A stretch of DNA of 64,000 bases, from NCBI GenBank assembly GCA_029532415.1, contig JAQOTA010000017.1, positions 124,001 to 188,000 of the forward strand. Reading direction: 5' to 3'. Positions 1 to 13,021 of this stretch are shown here, piece by piece (the first letter of the stretch is position 1; every line of letters begins with the position of its first letter). Below the pieces are notes generated by a model. That model was not told the DNA's origin and did not search any database. It saw only the letters and a program-made list of their open reading frames with translations. The stretch comes from Marasmius tenuissimus. Lineage: Eukaryota > Basidiomycota > Agaricomycetes > Agaricales > Marasmiaceae. The translations under genes were made by a program, and so were the position numbers.

Positions 1-465
1 GAGGAACGATACCAATTTGACTCAGTGGCTGCCTTTAGGACCTCTGAGGATCACAAGCTCCCAGCGTGTTCAACCGCCGTCTTTGTCAGGCACAGATACG
101 GTTTCGTGAGCAGGGAATCTCTCGGAGCAGCTTTTCACAGATAAAATGCTTGACAAACCGAATAGTAACGCTAGCAGCATGACAAGTTATCGGCAAGTCG
201 GACTCGTATGCGGAGGAATGGATTTTGAAATTTTGAATGGGTCACTGTGGGCGTCACCGCAGAGATAACTCGATTTAGTAACCCGGCCGGTAATATTTCG
301 GCCAGCCACGTTTTTTTAGTGGACTGTATTGTGACCCTTTGTCGCCAGCCCTGTCCTGCAAACTCCCCCCATCTACCCCAACTTGCCACTCAACCTTGAT
401 CAAGTGTCCTCAACTCTGAATATTCTCATTCGGTCGCGTCTTGAACGCTTCCGCTTCGACTCAGG
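1..465. other. 5' flank of the giant gene; no gene seen
   Basis: No open frame here looks like a protein. The last 70 bases before the ATG at 466 are C/T-rich, as is common just upstream of fungal start codons. I see no clear TATA box. It may hold the promoter of the disrupted gene that follows. Confidence 0.4.
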
Positions 466-3400
466 ATGCCGGTCAACTACAACACGGAGCAAATCCTGTA
501 TACTATCAATCATGTCTTTCTCCCACCCAAGCTACCCCAAGTTCGTGTCAGACGCGTGCTTTTGAATTGACGACAAGCTGATTCTTTGTAGGAAAACGAA
601 CAAAATGGTGTAAAGGACCATACTATCGCTGCGATTGTCGTCGACAGCGCTAGAGCCTTTCGGGGGGCGGGTCTACAAGGCGAAGAATTAACATATTGGA
701 ACATCTTCCTGAGGTTGTTGTGTCAATTCAGAGATGTCCACAAGGACAACGTTTTGGATGTGAAAGACGTGAAGAAGGCATTGAAGGGCCTGTCATCCCA
801 TGGTAAGCCGTGTTACTGTAAATGAGTGGACACCATAAGCTCATCACTTGCCTATAACAAAAGACACGATCACGTTCCTTATTCGAGCACAAAACGTGGG
901 TGTCGTCTTCAGGAAAACAGACGATAGCATTGTGGCTGAATCTTTCGAGGTTGCACCACCAGCGCACGAGGTCCTCTCTGCTACGGGCAGGCTCATCCGG
1001 TCATTTCCAGGTCCCACGATCCAGTTGCCCAGTGACCCCTTTGATTCCCCAGCTCAGTACTTCAACCAAGAGTTGGCGAATTTTCTCGTAGAGATGAACA
1101 ATGAGGTGCCCTTTGAGGACAATAGCAGAGAGCGTCGCACTTCGCTCAATACAGGCGGTGGTGGAGATGACAACAAGGATCCCAAATTCATCACCAGCCT
1201 ACTCACTGGCATCCTTTGAGGGATGAACGGGCAGGCCGCTCAGGTCACTCGGATTAACAAGCGCTTTGGTGACGAACCGCTCGGAGGGGGAAAGAACAGT
1301 GCCACAGGGTGGAGAAGATCGTCTGCCTACCTCGTCTTGCGCGTCGCCATGCAGACGACTTTGATGCAGAGAGACCCGACTCATCGTCTGTACAAGGAGT
1401 TTATGGTCTTCTTCCATGCCATCATTATTGAACACGCTCTCAAGAACAACTTCAACTCGGATTTACTCTTCTGTATCCGAGCCAAGATGAGCCGTAGGCT
1501 CGCAAAGTTGGCAATGACCGGGGACGTTCGTGATTTTGTCACTCGACGCGTTGATGGGGTCTGTCAACAGGTCGAAGCGGAACTCCAGCGACGATGGACC
1601 CACATCCAGGAGAACACTTTGACCCCTCCCTCCGTCCTTGAAACCCCTTGGAACCCGGAGAATCTGTATGTCGACATTGCCGTGAACATGCAGCTTACCA
1701 ATTCCGAAGCTTGTATCAACATTGCACTCGACCCGACTGCTGCTCCTCCAGCCACCCTATCCACATTTGAGCCCACTCAAGAGTCGTGTTTATGGGACTT
1801 GATCAATTTCCACAACGTAACACTGAAGTCGTTCAAAGACGCCTTCGATCGGGACCCATTCTTTGCCCTTGCGGATTTCAAAATCTTGGTGGGTTGCGGG
1901 CCCATGAACGACTGGGTCGAAACCAAGCTCGCGGCTCCCCAAAAATTTGTGAAGGAGCAGGCCATCCGCCACCTATGGTTGTACTTGTACACCTACCACA
2001 CCAACACCCTCAAGCATTACAAGGATAACCCAGAGGAGTTATCGCTCATGGTTCTCACTGAGATCGAGCTATGGGCGGCGATCGACAAACTTGCCTGTAG
2101 CGTGATTCCCATGCTATCAGAGTATACTCCGGAAATCCCTGCTGAAACAGGTCATGGACTCTTGAAGCATCTGCTTCTTTGGAAAGCCGTTGACTTGGAG
2201 CGGGCGAAGAAGGCCGCTGCGTACATTCTGCAGAGGAAACAGAATATCGCTCACAATTCTGTTTTCTTGGATGACATGGGTGCGTTTGCCTTTCCAGTAA
2301 GGTTTTACGATGTGTCCGAAGACATGCAGAGCACCAGAGCCAGGATTGAGGAAGAAGCGACACAGACCAGGAATGTTGTCCTCGCCGAGCTTAGAGAGAA
2401 GAACAGGAGGAGGAATGAACTGCTCACATGTGCAGCATCGATGGAGCATAAACACAATGATGACACGGAGCTTTACGACCACATCAGGCAGGGGAAGAGG
2501 ACCCGATATGAGCACGTCGGATGGAAATGCGCTAGGTGCAAGCTGGAGAAAGAAGCCAAGGGCTTGCGGGCATCAACACATGAGTGGCCCCTTCCTGAAG
2601 ATGAGGCAGAGATCAAACGAGTTCTATTCGAGCTCAAGGTACCCAAATCATTCGCGTTGTGGAGAGCCGCGACAACCTTGCTCTTGCTCGAGATAATCAC
2701 GCCAGAGGAAAAGAAGAAGGACTTTGACAGTCAACACCCCCGTGTGACGCTCACATCTTGCACACAACTGGGGGATTTCTGTGTGCCTGGTGACGACGAA
2801 TTCAACGTTGTCACTTTGGCCTCAAAACTCCGTCAACAAATACAACTCTGGTTTCGTTGCCAGCCACGCAGGACCAAGTCTGCCTGCCTTGCGGCCTGAG
2901 GTGGCAAGGGTACGATCCTCAAAGTAGGAAATGGATCAACCAACCAGCTATCGGGGGCAACGTATTCAAAGAGGCAAACACAAAGCGCTTTGGGACACTT
3001 CATCTTCCAAACAATCCATCTTCAGTCTATGTTCAGGTGCAACTTGACTACGCTCTGACAGGGGTGAAGCACACGTCGAACCAAGTCCTGGCAAACCAGC
3101 AGGACTGTCCTCCCGAGATGTCCATCCATGAGTACATTGTATTCGGAACTATGCGGAGCGGAGGAAACATTCAGTGGATGAATCTACTGAGGGAGATGAG
3201 GAGTACGGGAACCGGGCTTGCTTGGGGAAGAGAAGAGGTTGGTACGTTAGTGTCGATGGTCATTTGGCAGCTAGGGAATGTCACCGGAGAGACTCTCAAG
3301 TGGCATGTGGACCTCAAGAAGTTGGACTTCGGAAAGGCATTGCTGAAGGAAGCCCAGGGAATGCTGAGACGAGTTGCAGGGAATTGGAAAGAAGTGGTGA

Positions 3401-6400
3401 CGGTTCAGACGATCATTCTGATTGTGTCACGACTCCTATCCTCCTCCCCACACGGTGAGGTGGTGGACGGCTGCATTCAACTCCTCAGAGAAGCGAGAGG
3501 CGTGACTTGGGAGTGGCTCAAACAGTTGCAAGAGAAGTTACAGGATGTTGAGGAGCAATTCGTGCGTGCTTTCCAGGAGCGAATCTGTGAAATGGCGTCA
3601 GTGTGTTGCTCAACTTTTGATGTTGATGATATGGGCCCCAACGGTGAGTTTTTCGTTGGTTTTACATGGCCGAATGTAGACTGATCAATCATCAAGGTAC
3701 TGAAGGTGGCCATTTGATTGCCCTTCTCTCCACTGCTGAAGATGTTGCGATTCTGCTCACGTGTGGAATCCTTGTGCACGACAATAGTCCTAACGACCTG
3801 GAATCCGCTAGGTCATCGATTCCCTTGGATTTCAAACGGCTGCTGCGTCGCAATCAACACCTTGCTCATGCGGTCGAGCCGAGGCTGAAGACTCTGGCTC
3901 GAATGGAAGCAGGGGAGCAAGGACTGGATCAGGCCATTCGACACATCTGGTCTGGATATAGCTCCGGGGCTTTTGGGTGGAAAGCGGAAGGCAGATGGGT
4001 CTCGTCCATCACCGGTAGTGACACACAAAGCCAGCAAGTTCATCTCGATCTGGTGCTTGGAAAGTTGCTCGTCAATGGGAAGCAGTTGGGTAGACTACCG
4101 GCTGGGGTTGTAAGAAACGAGGTCTATATGAGAATCTTTGGCGATGTATGTCCTCACTATTGTTTCCCACTTTATGGATCACTGACTAAAAAGAAACCGC
4201 TACAGAAGAAAGTTTTGGATGTCATACCGGCGCAACTTAGAGGCATGCAGTTTGCGACACAATCCCCAATCCACGGGTACCAAGTAAGCCTGTTCATCAA
4301 TCTCGCTCCAGCAGTTCTGAACTTCGGCGATAGGTCTTGTTTAGCATGCGAGGAGAGGAGAACGAGCTCATCATACAAGCGACTCGCAAGGACAAGATGT
4401 TCGAGCTCATTCGCCATTATTATTTTCGAGGAGATCTGCCTGTGCGTCTCGTTGAGGATTACACACATTGGCTTGACCTTTCCAACGGCGAGATCGAACT
4501 ACGTCCCCTACGGACAATGTGGGAATCTTCACAGTCGCATTGGGTTATCCAATTCCTTGAAACCCCGCGAGTATGCGTCAACCCCACGCAAGCATTGATC
4601 AACATCAACAGCCGATCCTTTGAAATGGTCACAGCGACTCTTCAACCGTTCGAATCTCCCGACTACCTGCTGATGAGTTGCAACCGTGACTTTGACCCTT
4701 ATTCCTTGCTTGTCGAGCTCCTGCGGTACAGGCTTTTGTTCTTCCGCAATGCCAACCAGAACCTGGAGTCGAAAAACTTCCCAGGTAGGGTTATCGATCA
4801 TGCCGACCAATCCGTCGGGGCTCTGGTCGGACTTCAGAACCGTTTGGTGTTGAAACCTGACAACGACCACCTTGTGGGAGTTCGACGAAAGGTCCTCGTA
4901 CCTTATGGCGTGGTCACTATTTCAGAATACCTAGATGATCATGTCAACATCAATATTGACACCAAGAAAGCTGATGTTCAGAGGTTCGCTGACTACACGG
5001 TTGACGATGTCCAAGGCTGCCTCATGAGCAATACAAGTCTGAAATCCCACCTCTACCCCGTCTATCTCCTTGCCATCACGAGTCATTGCCTCCCCGACCC
5101 GTTGACGAAACATACCGGTACCGAGGAGGCTCTGTCAGAGTTCTACGGTGCCGTGTGCATGTCTTTCAGGGAGCTTCACGACGAAGAGAGGGCTTTATTG
5201 GTTCAGATCGCAAAGTCGACGCCGACAAGGCTTGGAGCACCACAGCTTTCACCGAAACATCAATCAGTCGCTTGGAATTCACTCCCACCACTCTCACAAC
5301 ATCATGGTTTCGCAGCTCGAGCTCAGGAAATCTTTTCCTTTGCCAAGCACCAGGAAGTGTTCCATGATGCTCCCTCCCGAGAGCCAGACGAAGAACAAGA
5401 GAAGAAAGACCCGCTACCGAAGCGGAATGCCCATCTCGACACGTGTTCTGCTGTGCGCATGTCGATTTATTATCCAGCGGACATCAAGGGAAGCCCCAGT
5501 CGGACCCATGGGGACAAGACCTATACAGCACGCGATTGTGATCTCTCTCGGGAAAACACAATCACAGCTGTGTCCTCGAACGTTACCGGCAGTGGCGCGT
5601 CTTCCCTATTATTACCTCGTCCAGCACAGTTACCCAATCTCTTCTCCGCGCGCTGGAAAAGAATCTGGGTTGCGTCAGATTCATTCAGAATGTCCTATGG
5701 AAGGCACTGGTTGTATGTTAGCATGGCTGACTCTTGGCTCAGCATCTACAATCAATGCATCACCAACAGTGGCAGTCAACACACAAAATACCAGCTACTC
5801 TTCAGTCTTTCCGCCATGGTGTTCTCCCAGCCGACCTATGCCTGCTATGTCCGCCCCATTGTACTCACATCAACTGAGGCTGGACTTGCGAACTTGCACC
5901 CCCCTGACACTGTTGGATCCCTTTTCGATCTTACTCGTGGGAGTACTCCCTCTCGCAAACAGATCTACTTGTACACAAAAGATTCAGCGACCTCAAGGGA
6001 GCAGACTCCGTCCTGGCGCCTCGCCTTGCACGAGGAGGAAAATGAATATGACTACCGAGTTCGCCGACAGCGACACTACCAGGACCACTTCGATCAGTCC
6101 GCGCTTCGCCTTAGGAATTACATTCACCTCCGGTGGCAACCATGGATAGTCGGCGATACATTGATTCACTTTCCTGCAGACGTCGAGGTTGTGTACTTCA
6201 ATCGTGATCGCCTTGTCGAGCAAATCAACTCTTATTTCCGCATCTGCAATCATAACCGACTCCTCCTTCAACATGCTCGCACCATAAATGTGATCTTGGA
6301 AGACGGATATGACACAGCTATCGAGGTGGATATAGAGGACTATCGGTTCGAACATTGCACTCTCCCTATGGTCTCTGTGGCTACCAAGGTCACTATCTCC

Positions 6401-8469
6401 TCACTGTTTGAACACGATCCTCCAGCGATGCCCAAGCGTGAGGTGGAATTCTGGGGCAATGCAGATGAGTATCGTAACTCCGACGCCGACGCCGAGTCCG
6501 AGAAGCTCTGAGGCCTTCTCAGGCCGATGCTTCGGTCCACAGTTGCTCTTAGGAAGAAATATGCACAAGATCTTCAAGAAAGTATCAGGAACATCAATGC
6601 AATCTCGTCGCCTCCTACAGCACCGTCCATACCCTTATCCGAGGAAGATCTACTTGCTCAGAAACACAACTGTGTTGAGCATTGGAACACATCGCTGCAA
6701 TGTGTCGTCAATGCTCTGTCCCCGCTGACGCCATTTGATGAAGCCGTCGCCACTTCAGGCACATGGCCCCACCTGACTCTGTGTCAGTTGCTCCGACAGC
6801 TATCCTACCCTGTGAACATTCGTTTGCCAGCCTTATGGAAGGAAGCTCTTCTCATTTTGGCTCGAGATCTGCTGGAATATCAGCGAGCGGTTCGATTGCT
6901 CTCCTATGCTCAGCAGGGCAAAAAGGAGGACTTCTTCCACGAGTTGGACACACACGTCTTTGACATGGAAAGAGCACTACAGTATCCTGATTGGGTGTTG
7001 ATTCAGGTGAGCCTTCAATATCTGAGTCGTTATTGCACCATTTTCTGACCTAGAGATTCAAAAGGTTGAGGCTAATTTCCTCGCTAGGCCATTGCAAGTT
7101 CGCGTTGCACAAGAAATGATCCATCCTTCGTCCTCTCAAAACACAGTCTTGCAGCTAAATATGGGGGAGGGGAAATCGTCGGTCATCGTGCCTCTGGTCG
7201 CAGCAGCTCTCGCAGACGGAAACAAGCTTGTCCGCGTTGTCATCTTGAAGCCTCTCGCGGGTCAGATGTTCCAGCTATTGGTTGAACGGCTCTCTGGCCT
7301 CGCGAATCGACAAATTTTCTACATGCCGTTCTCACGCAAAATTCGTGCTGGGCAAGAAGAAATAGCCCTCATCCAGCAATCCTACGACACGTGCATGAGA
7401 GAAGGAGGGGTATGGATAGTGCAACCAGAGCATATACTCTCATTCAAGCTCATGGGCATTGACCGCTGTCTTATTTCTGACACTCCCGGAGAATCTGTCG
7501 TTGCAGAAGCATTGACTGAGTCGCAACATTGGCTTGATAAACACTCTCGGGATATCCTTGATGAAAGCGACGAGATTCTCCATATTCGGTACCAGCTGGT
7601 GTACACAGTTGGCCAACAGCAGCCCCTCAAGCTGCACCCAGATCGCTAGACCATGACAGAGGAGCTCTACACATTTGTTTCCCAGCATATTGGCGCTGTG
7701 AAAGACGCCAACCGGAACAGCGTTGACCTTCAAAGTGGACCAAGCGGGTCTTTTGCCCCAGTGCGCATTGTTGACCCGAAAGCGGGCCGACAACTCATTG
7801 ACGAGGTTGTGAATGAGATCTTTCGTGATCGGCTTTCCAGCTTCAGTGTCCAATACCTTCCAGACGCTATCAAGGACCTCACTTGAATCTTCATAACTGT
7901 GGGGAAAGTCCAAGACAAAGTTGTGGACCAATTACAGCAGTACTACCAAGGTGTAAATTGGGCACACTTACTCCTTCTGAGGGGGCTCATTGCTCATGGC
8001 ATACTGCTCTACTCCATGAAAGACCGCCAGTTCCGGGTCGATTATGGTCTTGACTTGAGCCGATCCTTATTAGCAGTCCCTTACCGCGCGAAGGACGTTC
8101 CATCGATTCGGGCTGAGTTTGGCCATCCTGATGTCGCAGTGGCTCTGACCTGCTTGACGTACTATTATCAGGGACTTGATGATACCCAGCTTCGTTTCTG
8201 TTTCAACATGATCTACAAGCTCGACAACCCACCCCTCGAGTACAAGGGATGGGTCAACGGGGATCATAATGTGCCTCTTCATCTCCAGACCCTCAATGGC
8301 ATCACTACCGACAACGGCGACCAGTTCAAAAATGTTGTTGCTCCACTCTTCTACAAGCGAAAGACGGTAATCGACTTTTACTTATCTCAAGTAGTCTTCC
8401 CCAAGGCGGCAAAGGAGTTCCCTCACAAACTCTCTACCTCCGGATGGGATCTGGCAGAGTCCAAACCTG
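466..8469 (+). pseudogene. Giant DUF6606/DUF3638 protein, 5' part, broken
   Basis: This is the N-terminal four fifths of a fungal giant protein of unknown role (DUF6606, then DUF3638 and DUF3645). The start at 466 gives the family's typical opening, ending VFLPPKLPQ. Exons read as 466-540, 592-802, 864-3643, 3697-4145, 4206-4283, 4334-7006 and 7065-8469. A P-loop-like GEGKSS lies near 7165-7182, followed by DESDEIL near 7558-7578, so it looks like a helicase-type or remote ATPase fold. It is broken by TGA at 1217-1219, where the family has LTGILRG; TGA at 6509-6511; TAG at 7647-7649, where Trp is expected; and TGA at 7884-7886. A 1-nt loss in the A-run near 2824-2828 shifts the frame; downstream coding resumes in the next frame. 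At 8469 the exon is cut by copia element 1. Summing all exons minus target duplications gives 9,602 nt, one short of a multiple of three. That fits a single deleted base and about 3,200 aa. Confidence 0.88.
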
Positions 8470-8782
8470 TGTTGAATCCGTGGACTATAATTAGATCCCG
8501 GTACATCCGAAGTCCCGGTTCATACTTCCCGCCATTGTATTATGCGGGACTATTGTTCCATTTATCATTTCTACTTATGATCATATGTACAAATTCTATT
8601 GTCATCCTTATATAGTATTTACTAGTGTCTCTACATGTATATAAGCTCATAGTTCTCTACTTGAATCTATACAGTGTGCTTGAGCTTCTACGTCTCGCCT
8701 CTATCTCTCTAAACTCCTCTCTGGTAAGTAGTAGTGTAGCCATGTTGTAGTCCTCTGCGCTAGGTGTCATGCCGGCTCATCA
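8470..8782 (+). repeat. 5' LTR of copia element 1 (313 bp)
   Basis: It starts TGTTGAATCC and ends CTCATCA, giving the TG...CA termini of LTRs. A TATA-like stretch (TATATAAG) lies near 8638-8645. It matches the LTR at 18468-18780 with two visible substitutions. Confidence 0.95.
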
Positions 8783-8795
8783 GGTTATGGGCCCC
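8783..8795 (+). other. Primer binding site, initiator-Met half-tRNA type
   Basis: GGTTATGGGCCCC directly follows the LTR. It complements the anticodon stem-loop (with CAT) of initiator tRNA-Met rather than a tRNA 3' end. This is the half-tRNA priming mode known from Drosophila copia. Element 2 has the same site. Confidence 0.75.
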
Positions 8796-9433
8796 GATTA
8801 GCCCGATGTAGCACCTGCTATTAAAAAGCAGCTTCAGAGCCTTGTTTTTGTGTGATTTTAGCATAAAACAGATAAGAAATGACTAGGTAATACGAGTACT
8901 AGAGCGAGTCCCGAGCGGCTAGTAAAAGGCTCAGATCCTAGCATAAGGAGAGAATAGCGCCTCGGAGGCGTCTCTCCTTATCTCTGAAAACTGTAGGAGT
9001 CGTATAACTGACGAAAGTATCACTTCGGAGGCACAACTAGGACCTGTAGTCATAACAAGGGAATATCTCCAGTGGCTCGGAGGCATTGTACTAAGGATTA
9101 GAATAACAGAATCAGACTTAACGAAGACCCGTACTAGTAGGGATAGACAGAGGAGGTCACCGAGGAAGCATGGATGGTCGGAAAGCGAGACTAAGTCGAG
9201 CCTCAGAAGCTTGGTATAAGGTCGAGGCCTCGCTTTGGAGGCATGATTGATTCGAGTATACTAGGTATACTACAGGTTACGCTAGTCATCCATATTGGCT
9301 AGAGCTACCTCATCCCAACCGAAGTAATTATCTACGTCGGAATCTTCAGGATAATAAGAATCAATAGGGTTTCATGATCTAGATAATCGGTATAGAATGG
9401 ATCACATAAAATAGGATTATAGAAAGAAAAGGA
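8796..9433. other. Leader of element 1, non-coding, with repeated motif
   Basis: No coding frame. A short motif (TTCGGAGGC or CTCGGAGGC) recurs near 8961, 9024, 9076 and 9234. It continues further right through the leader, so this stretch belongs with the foreign or expanded block described below. Confidence 0.5.
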
Positions 9434-9975
9434 TCAAGAGAGCCAACGACCCATGACAGGGGAGTACTTGAAGAACGCGAGCTTGGTATAGTCAAGCTTC
9501 GGAGGTGCTGGGCACTCAGCACAGCTGACAACGGCGTCGATCCAAGCGTTGACGGCTCCAGGAGTACGAGCGGTTTTGAAGTCGAGGAAACCAACTCGAG
9601 CAATGGACTCGGCGACTATGTCGATGACAGACCTGGCGTCGTGAGGAATGAAGTGGTCAAAGGTGTCCTCGCAGAGATAGATTTCGTCCTGGATCATGTC
9701 GTAACGAATCACGTAGCCCCAGTAGACAGATCTGTGGCGACTGAGGAAGAACTGCTGGAAGATGATTCCGAGGATAGCTTCTCATTCTGCGTTGAGTGGA
9801 ATGGGTAGGATGATGCGGCGCTCCTTGATCTTATCAGAGTAATCTTCTGGATACCACCAGAGTTTATACAACTCTGGAGAGGAAGTCAGAAGGCTGCCTC
9901 GGGATCTAGAAAATAGAAAGACTTACTATAAAGCAAGTTGCGGAAGTGATCTTCAATGTTATGCAAGCGTGCCAT
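9434..9975 (-). pseudogene. Antisense decayed coding fragment in element 1 leader
   Basis: On the minus strand an ATG at 9975 opens a peptide starting MARLHNIEDHFRNLL. One frame change near 9890-9900 and one in-frame TGA near 9785 separate it from a long open stretch ending at 9434. That stretch contains YKLWWYPEDYSDKI and, later, YLCEDTFDHFIPHDAR. The composition is protein-like and continuous across the two lesions, so I read it as a dead gene or retroelement fragment of about 175 residues. I do not recognise the family; a decayed gag or a captured host gene are both possible. Confidence 0.45.
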
Positions 9976-10827
9976 AGTGCGCTCGGGGGAAAAGTAAGCA
10001 AGGAATTGGGAAAAACCTAGTACTTGCTTTTACTGACCTCTGGACTTGCCGCTGAAGTGGAAATTTTACTTTGGAAACTAGGAAATTAGCGCTTCGGAGG
10101 CGTGGATCCGAACCAGGCACTGGGCGCTAAACAATGATCAAGAAGTGATCGAAGGAGTTGCACCGTCAAGGTACCTCCCTTGTACTCGTACATGGAGATA
10201 TTGACTGTACTAAGGGCATAGTTGGTGCTGGTGGCAAAACACAGTGCTCAACTGCACTGGGAGGCAAGGGACTAGAAAGAAAGGAATGGTGTACCGAAGA
10301 ATCGAGTAGGAGTTCTGGCTGAACCATTGAACTATTACCCGGTATCCAAGGCACCAAGATTGGATATAGTGGGGCGGCCATATGGATGGCAGGACATCAG
10401 AATTATCTGAGCTACGGAAAGGACATCAACCTAGCTATGAACGGCTGGGTAACTCCATGAATATAGGCATCTAGTAGCACTTCGGAGGCAAGTACTTTGC
10501 TTCAGACGAAGGGAGTATATGCTTCGGAGGCAGACAGAACAGGATGACCTATGACGATTGAAGGGTCTAGAACTGGAGAATCAATGCTGCGGAGGCAGAT
10601 AGGCAGAACGGAACCATCGATAGGAGAGACACAGAAGAAAAGAATGTTAGAGAATGTTCGAGGCTGATGATACTTCCGAAGCAAATTATTGGTTTTGACT
10701 TTGGGGTTCAAAAGCATAGATTAAACACAAAAACTCTCCAAGTATATTCCAAAGTAGGTAGTTTATGCCTCCGAGGCATGGTTTATTTGATATTTGTACA
10801 ATTCGGTAGAATTAGAGCCTCCTAGGG
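9976..10827. other. Non-coding leader with TTCGGAGGC-type repeats
   Basis: No gene. Copies of the motif lie near 10093, 10481, 10523 and 10588, with an inverted copy (GCCTCCGAG) near 10768. The spacing is irregular, so this is a dispersed repeat and not a tandem array. Confidence 0.5.
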
Positions 10828-11635
10828 TGTCACAAACTGCCACTATTCTTTTGTCCTGTCCACCCCGGTGCCGGCCCTACTTCCCCGGATCTTGCCATTT
10901 ACCATCACCAGAGTCATTCCAATTGTTAGGATTGTGTGGATATGACAGCCCAGACGGAGGTCCGAGCGGAAGAGACGGAAGCCGACGTGCCGGAATGGAC
11001 TAGTCGGAGTTGGAGAGATTCCGACGACCGGAAGGCCGAACGGATGGCTGGACAATAGTCGAAGGTTTCGCCAACGACACCGTTGAGTTGAGTTGTCCTT
11101 GACCGGAAGGAAAGGAAGATAAAGATGAAGAGGTGATAGAGATAAAGAGATGGAATGAGACGAATGAGATAAACGGAAACCAAGTTGATTTTAATTCTGA
11201 GGAATACAAGTCGTGAAGTATCTAGCTTATATATGTATCGATCTCCGAGACCTCCGAAGGGGTTCCGGCGATCGTAGTACCGAAGGTGAGTCAAGAGCGG
11301 GAGAGAATGTATGTACAGTACGGAATCCGAGACGGAGGACGAAGTCCCGGAGTCGGAGATGAATCGGAAATGAAGTGTCAGAATGGAATGTACGGGATGA
11401 GTCATGATAGAATGGAGGGCGGAATGTCGGAATGTAGAGTATACGTACTACTCGGAGATGAACGGTGAATATGTATCTCCGATCCGTAAGTACCGGGGAC
11501 ACGACGTCGGAATCCGAAGTCATGTTCCGGAAAGGATCGTGAAGGAAGAGAAACATAAAGTAGATTCCGATACTCGGAATCTCCGGAAGGTGAATAGAAG
11601 CCTTCGGAAACCCTGGAACCGGCATGGATGTAACA
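10828..11635. repeat. Possible solo LTR (gypsy-like), CGGA-rich
   Basis: The block begins TGTCACAAAC and ends GGATGTAACA, so its ends form an imperfect inverted TGTYACA pair, as LTR termini do. It holds a TATA-like TATATATG near 11228. Much of 10930-11625 is purine-rich, with CGGA repeated many times. No target duplication is visible (TAGGG versus CCAAT), so the call is tentative. The strand cannot be fixed. Confidence 0.35.
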
Positions 11636-13021
11636 CCAATCAATTCTCCCATCGACATAGCATTGGCACCTGTCATCCTCATTTACTTATTGAGCCATAT
11701 CAGTTATTTTGGTCTTTCATCATGGAACAATCATCTTTTGATCTCTTTCTCATACCTTACCATTGGTTACAACTATACATGTTTGGTTTGACTTCCCCGC
11801 TTTTCTCTCATGGATACTTTTGACAGTTCTCATCATTTCATTCATTCCTTGTGATGCATATTCTCATATATACCCATGGTCTCTGTAGGTAGTTTCCCAG
11901 CTTGTCCACTTTGTCTCCCCACCACTTGTAGCACTTGTGCTGGGTTGAGCTTTTGGCTGCTCAATCTACTCTTTTACTTTTCTATCAACTAGTCTTATCT
12001 CTGAGTGAGTTCAGGTGGCTTGAGAGGTTTCTTCATAGAGGCCATTCGTGACATAGGGTATATAAGCAGTGGGGTTTCATTAATAATCCCCAAGCAATCC
12101 GTACGATTAGTATTCAGAGGATACGAAGCTATTCCACTTGTTGGGTAGTCAGTTGACTCGGGAGCGCTTCTGGAGAGACATTAGAATGGAATAGAACTTT
12201 GTTTGCCCAAACCTAGAAAATCCATTGAACACTTGCTTGACCTTGACTTTGCATTGTTTGTCTGCGACGCCGACTTGACTGGCTGAGCTATTGTTGAACT
12301 TCCGAAGCTAATTGGGCTGAGGATATTGTTCGCTGTTGACAGTTGGTCTTCGGTTATTGACAGACTTGATTGGAGTCTTTATTGCCATTGTTTGATTTGA
12401 TTGTCTTGTTGCCCCTCGCTGTTCGAGTGGTTCTGAAGCTAGCCGAAGCCTAAGAACGCACTTCCAAAGCACCAAAACAAACTCTACACTCCCCGAAACA
12501 ACCTATAAACCTCTCTTCCGAACCCCACTTTTGACCTCCGAACTGGTTTCAGAGGCGAAGCTACCTTAGTTGGATAGTTTCTTGAGTCAGATTTCCTTCA
12601 GCCTACTATTGCAGTCTGGCTAAGAGTGGAACCTATGATCAACGCTGATCCCCGATTCCCACACCCTTCAGCTACACTCTTGAGTGTTGGGAGGATTTGA
12701 CCTACGAGTTAGATTTTATCATACACCGCGAGTGGCGCTTTACACCGACTACAATGACGAGCGCCTTAATGGCTGCTGTCAGCAACGAGCGCCCCTAGGC
12801 TGCTGTCATTGGCTAGCTAGGCTAGACCTGCATGTTGCCATCGACCTCTTAATTGAGTGCTCAATCTATGGCATTGATGTACGTCCTTCGACAACATCGG
12901 ATCTAAAGGATCTAATGCTCCTTGTTGAGCATAGCGCCTTGATGGCTGCTCCCTGTGTTGATTAGACGCATGCTGATGCTGTCTTTTCTAGATCCAACAG
13001 CAAACCTAACATCTTACTACC
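11636..13021. other. Right part of element 1 leader, no gene
   Basis: No convincing coding frame. A TATA-like GGGTATATAAGC lies near 12057-12066. CCGAAGC/TTCCGAA motifs reappear at 12300-12560, which links this stretch to the repeat-rich block on the left. The last 300 bp before the Gag ATG probably belongs to the copia leader itself. Confidence 0.45.

Noticed and set aside
171..389. 72-codon minus-strand frame at the left edge
   Set aside because: No recognisable feature, and it lies in the likely promoter of the giant gene.
5148..6149. 333-codon frame inside the giant gene
   Set aside because: A shadow: the neighbouring frame carries the conserved family sequence (for example LPPLSQHHGF) through the same stretch.
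11227..11682. 151-codon minus-strand frame in the element 1 leader
   Set aside because: Its length comes from the biased purine composition; the residue pattern is repetitive and not protein-like.
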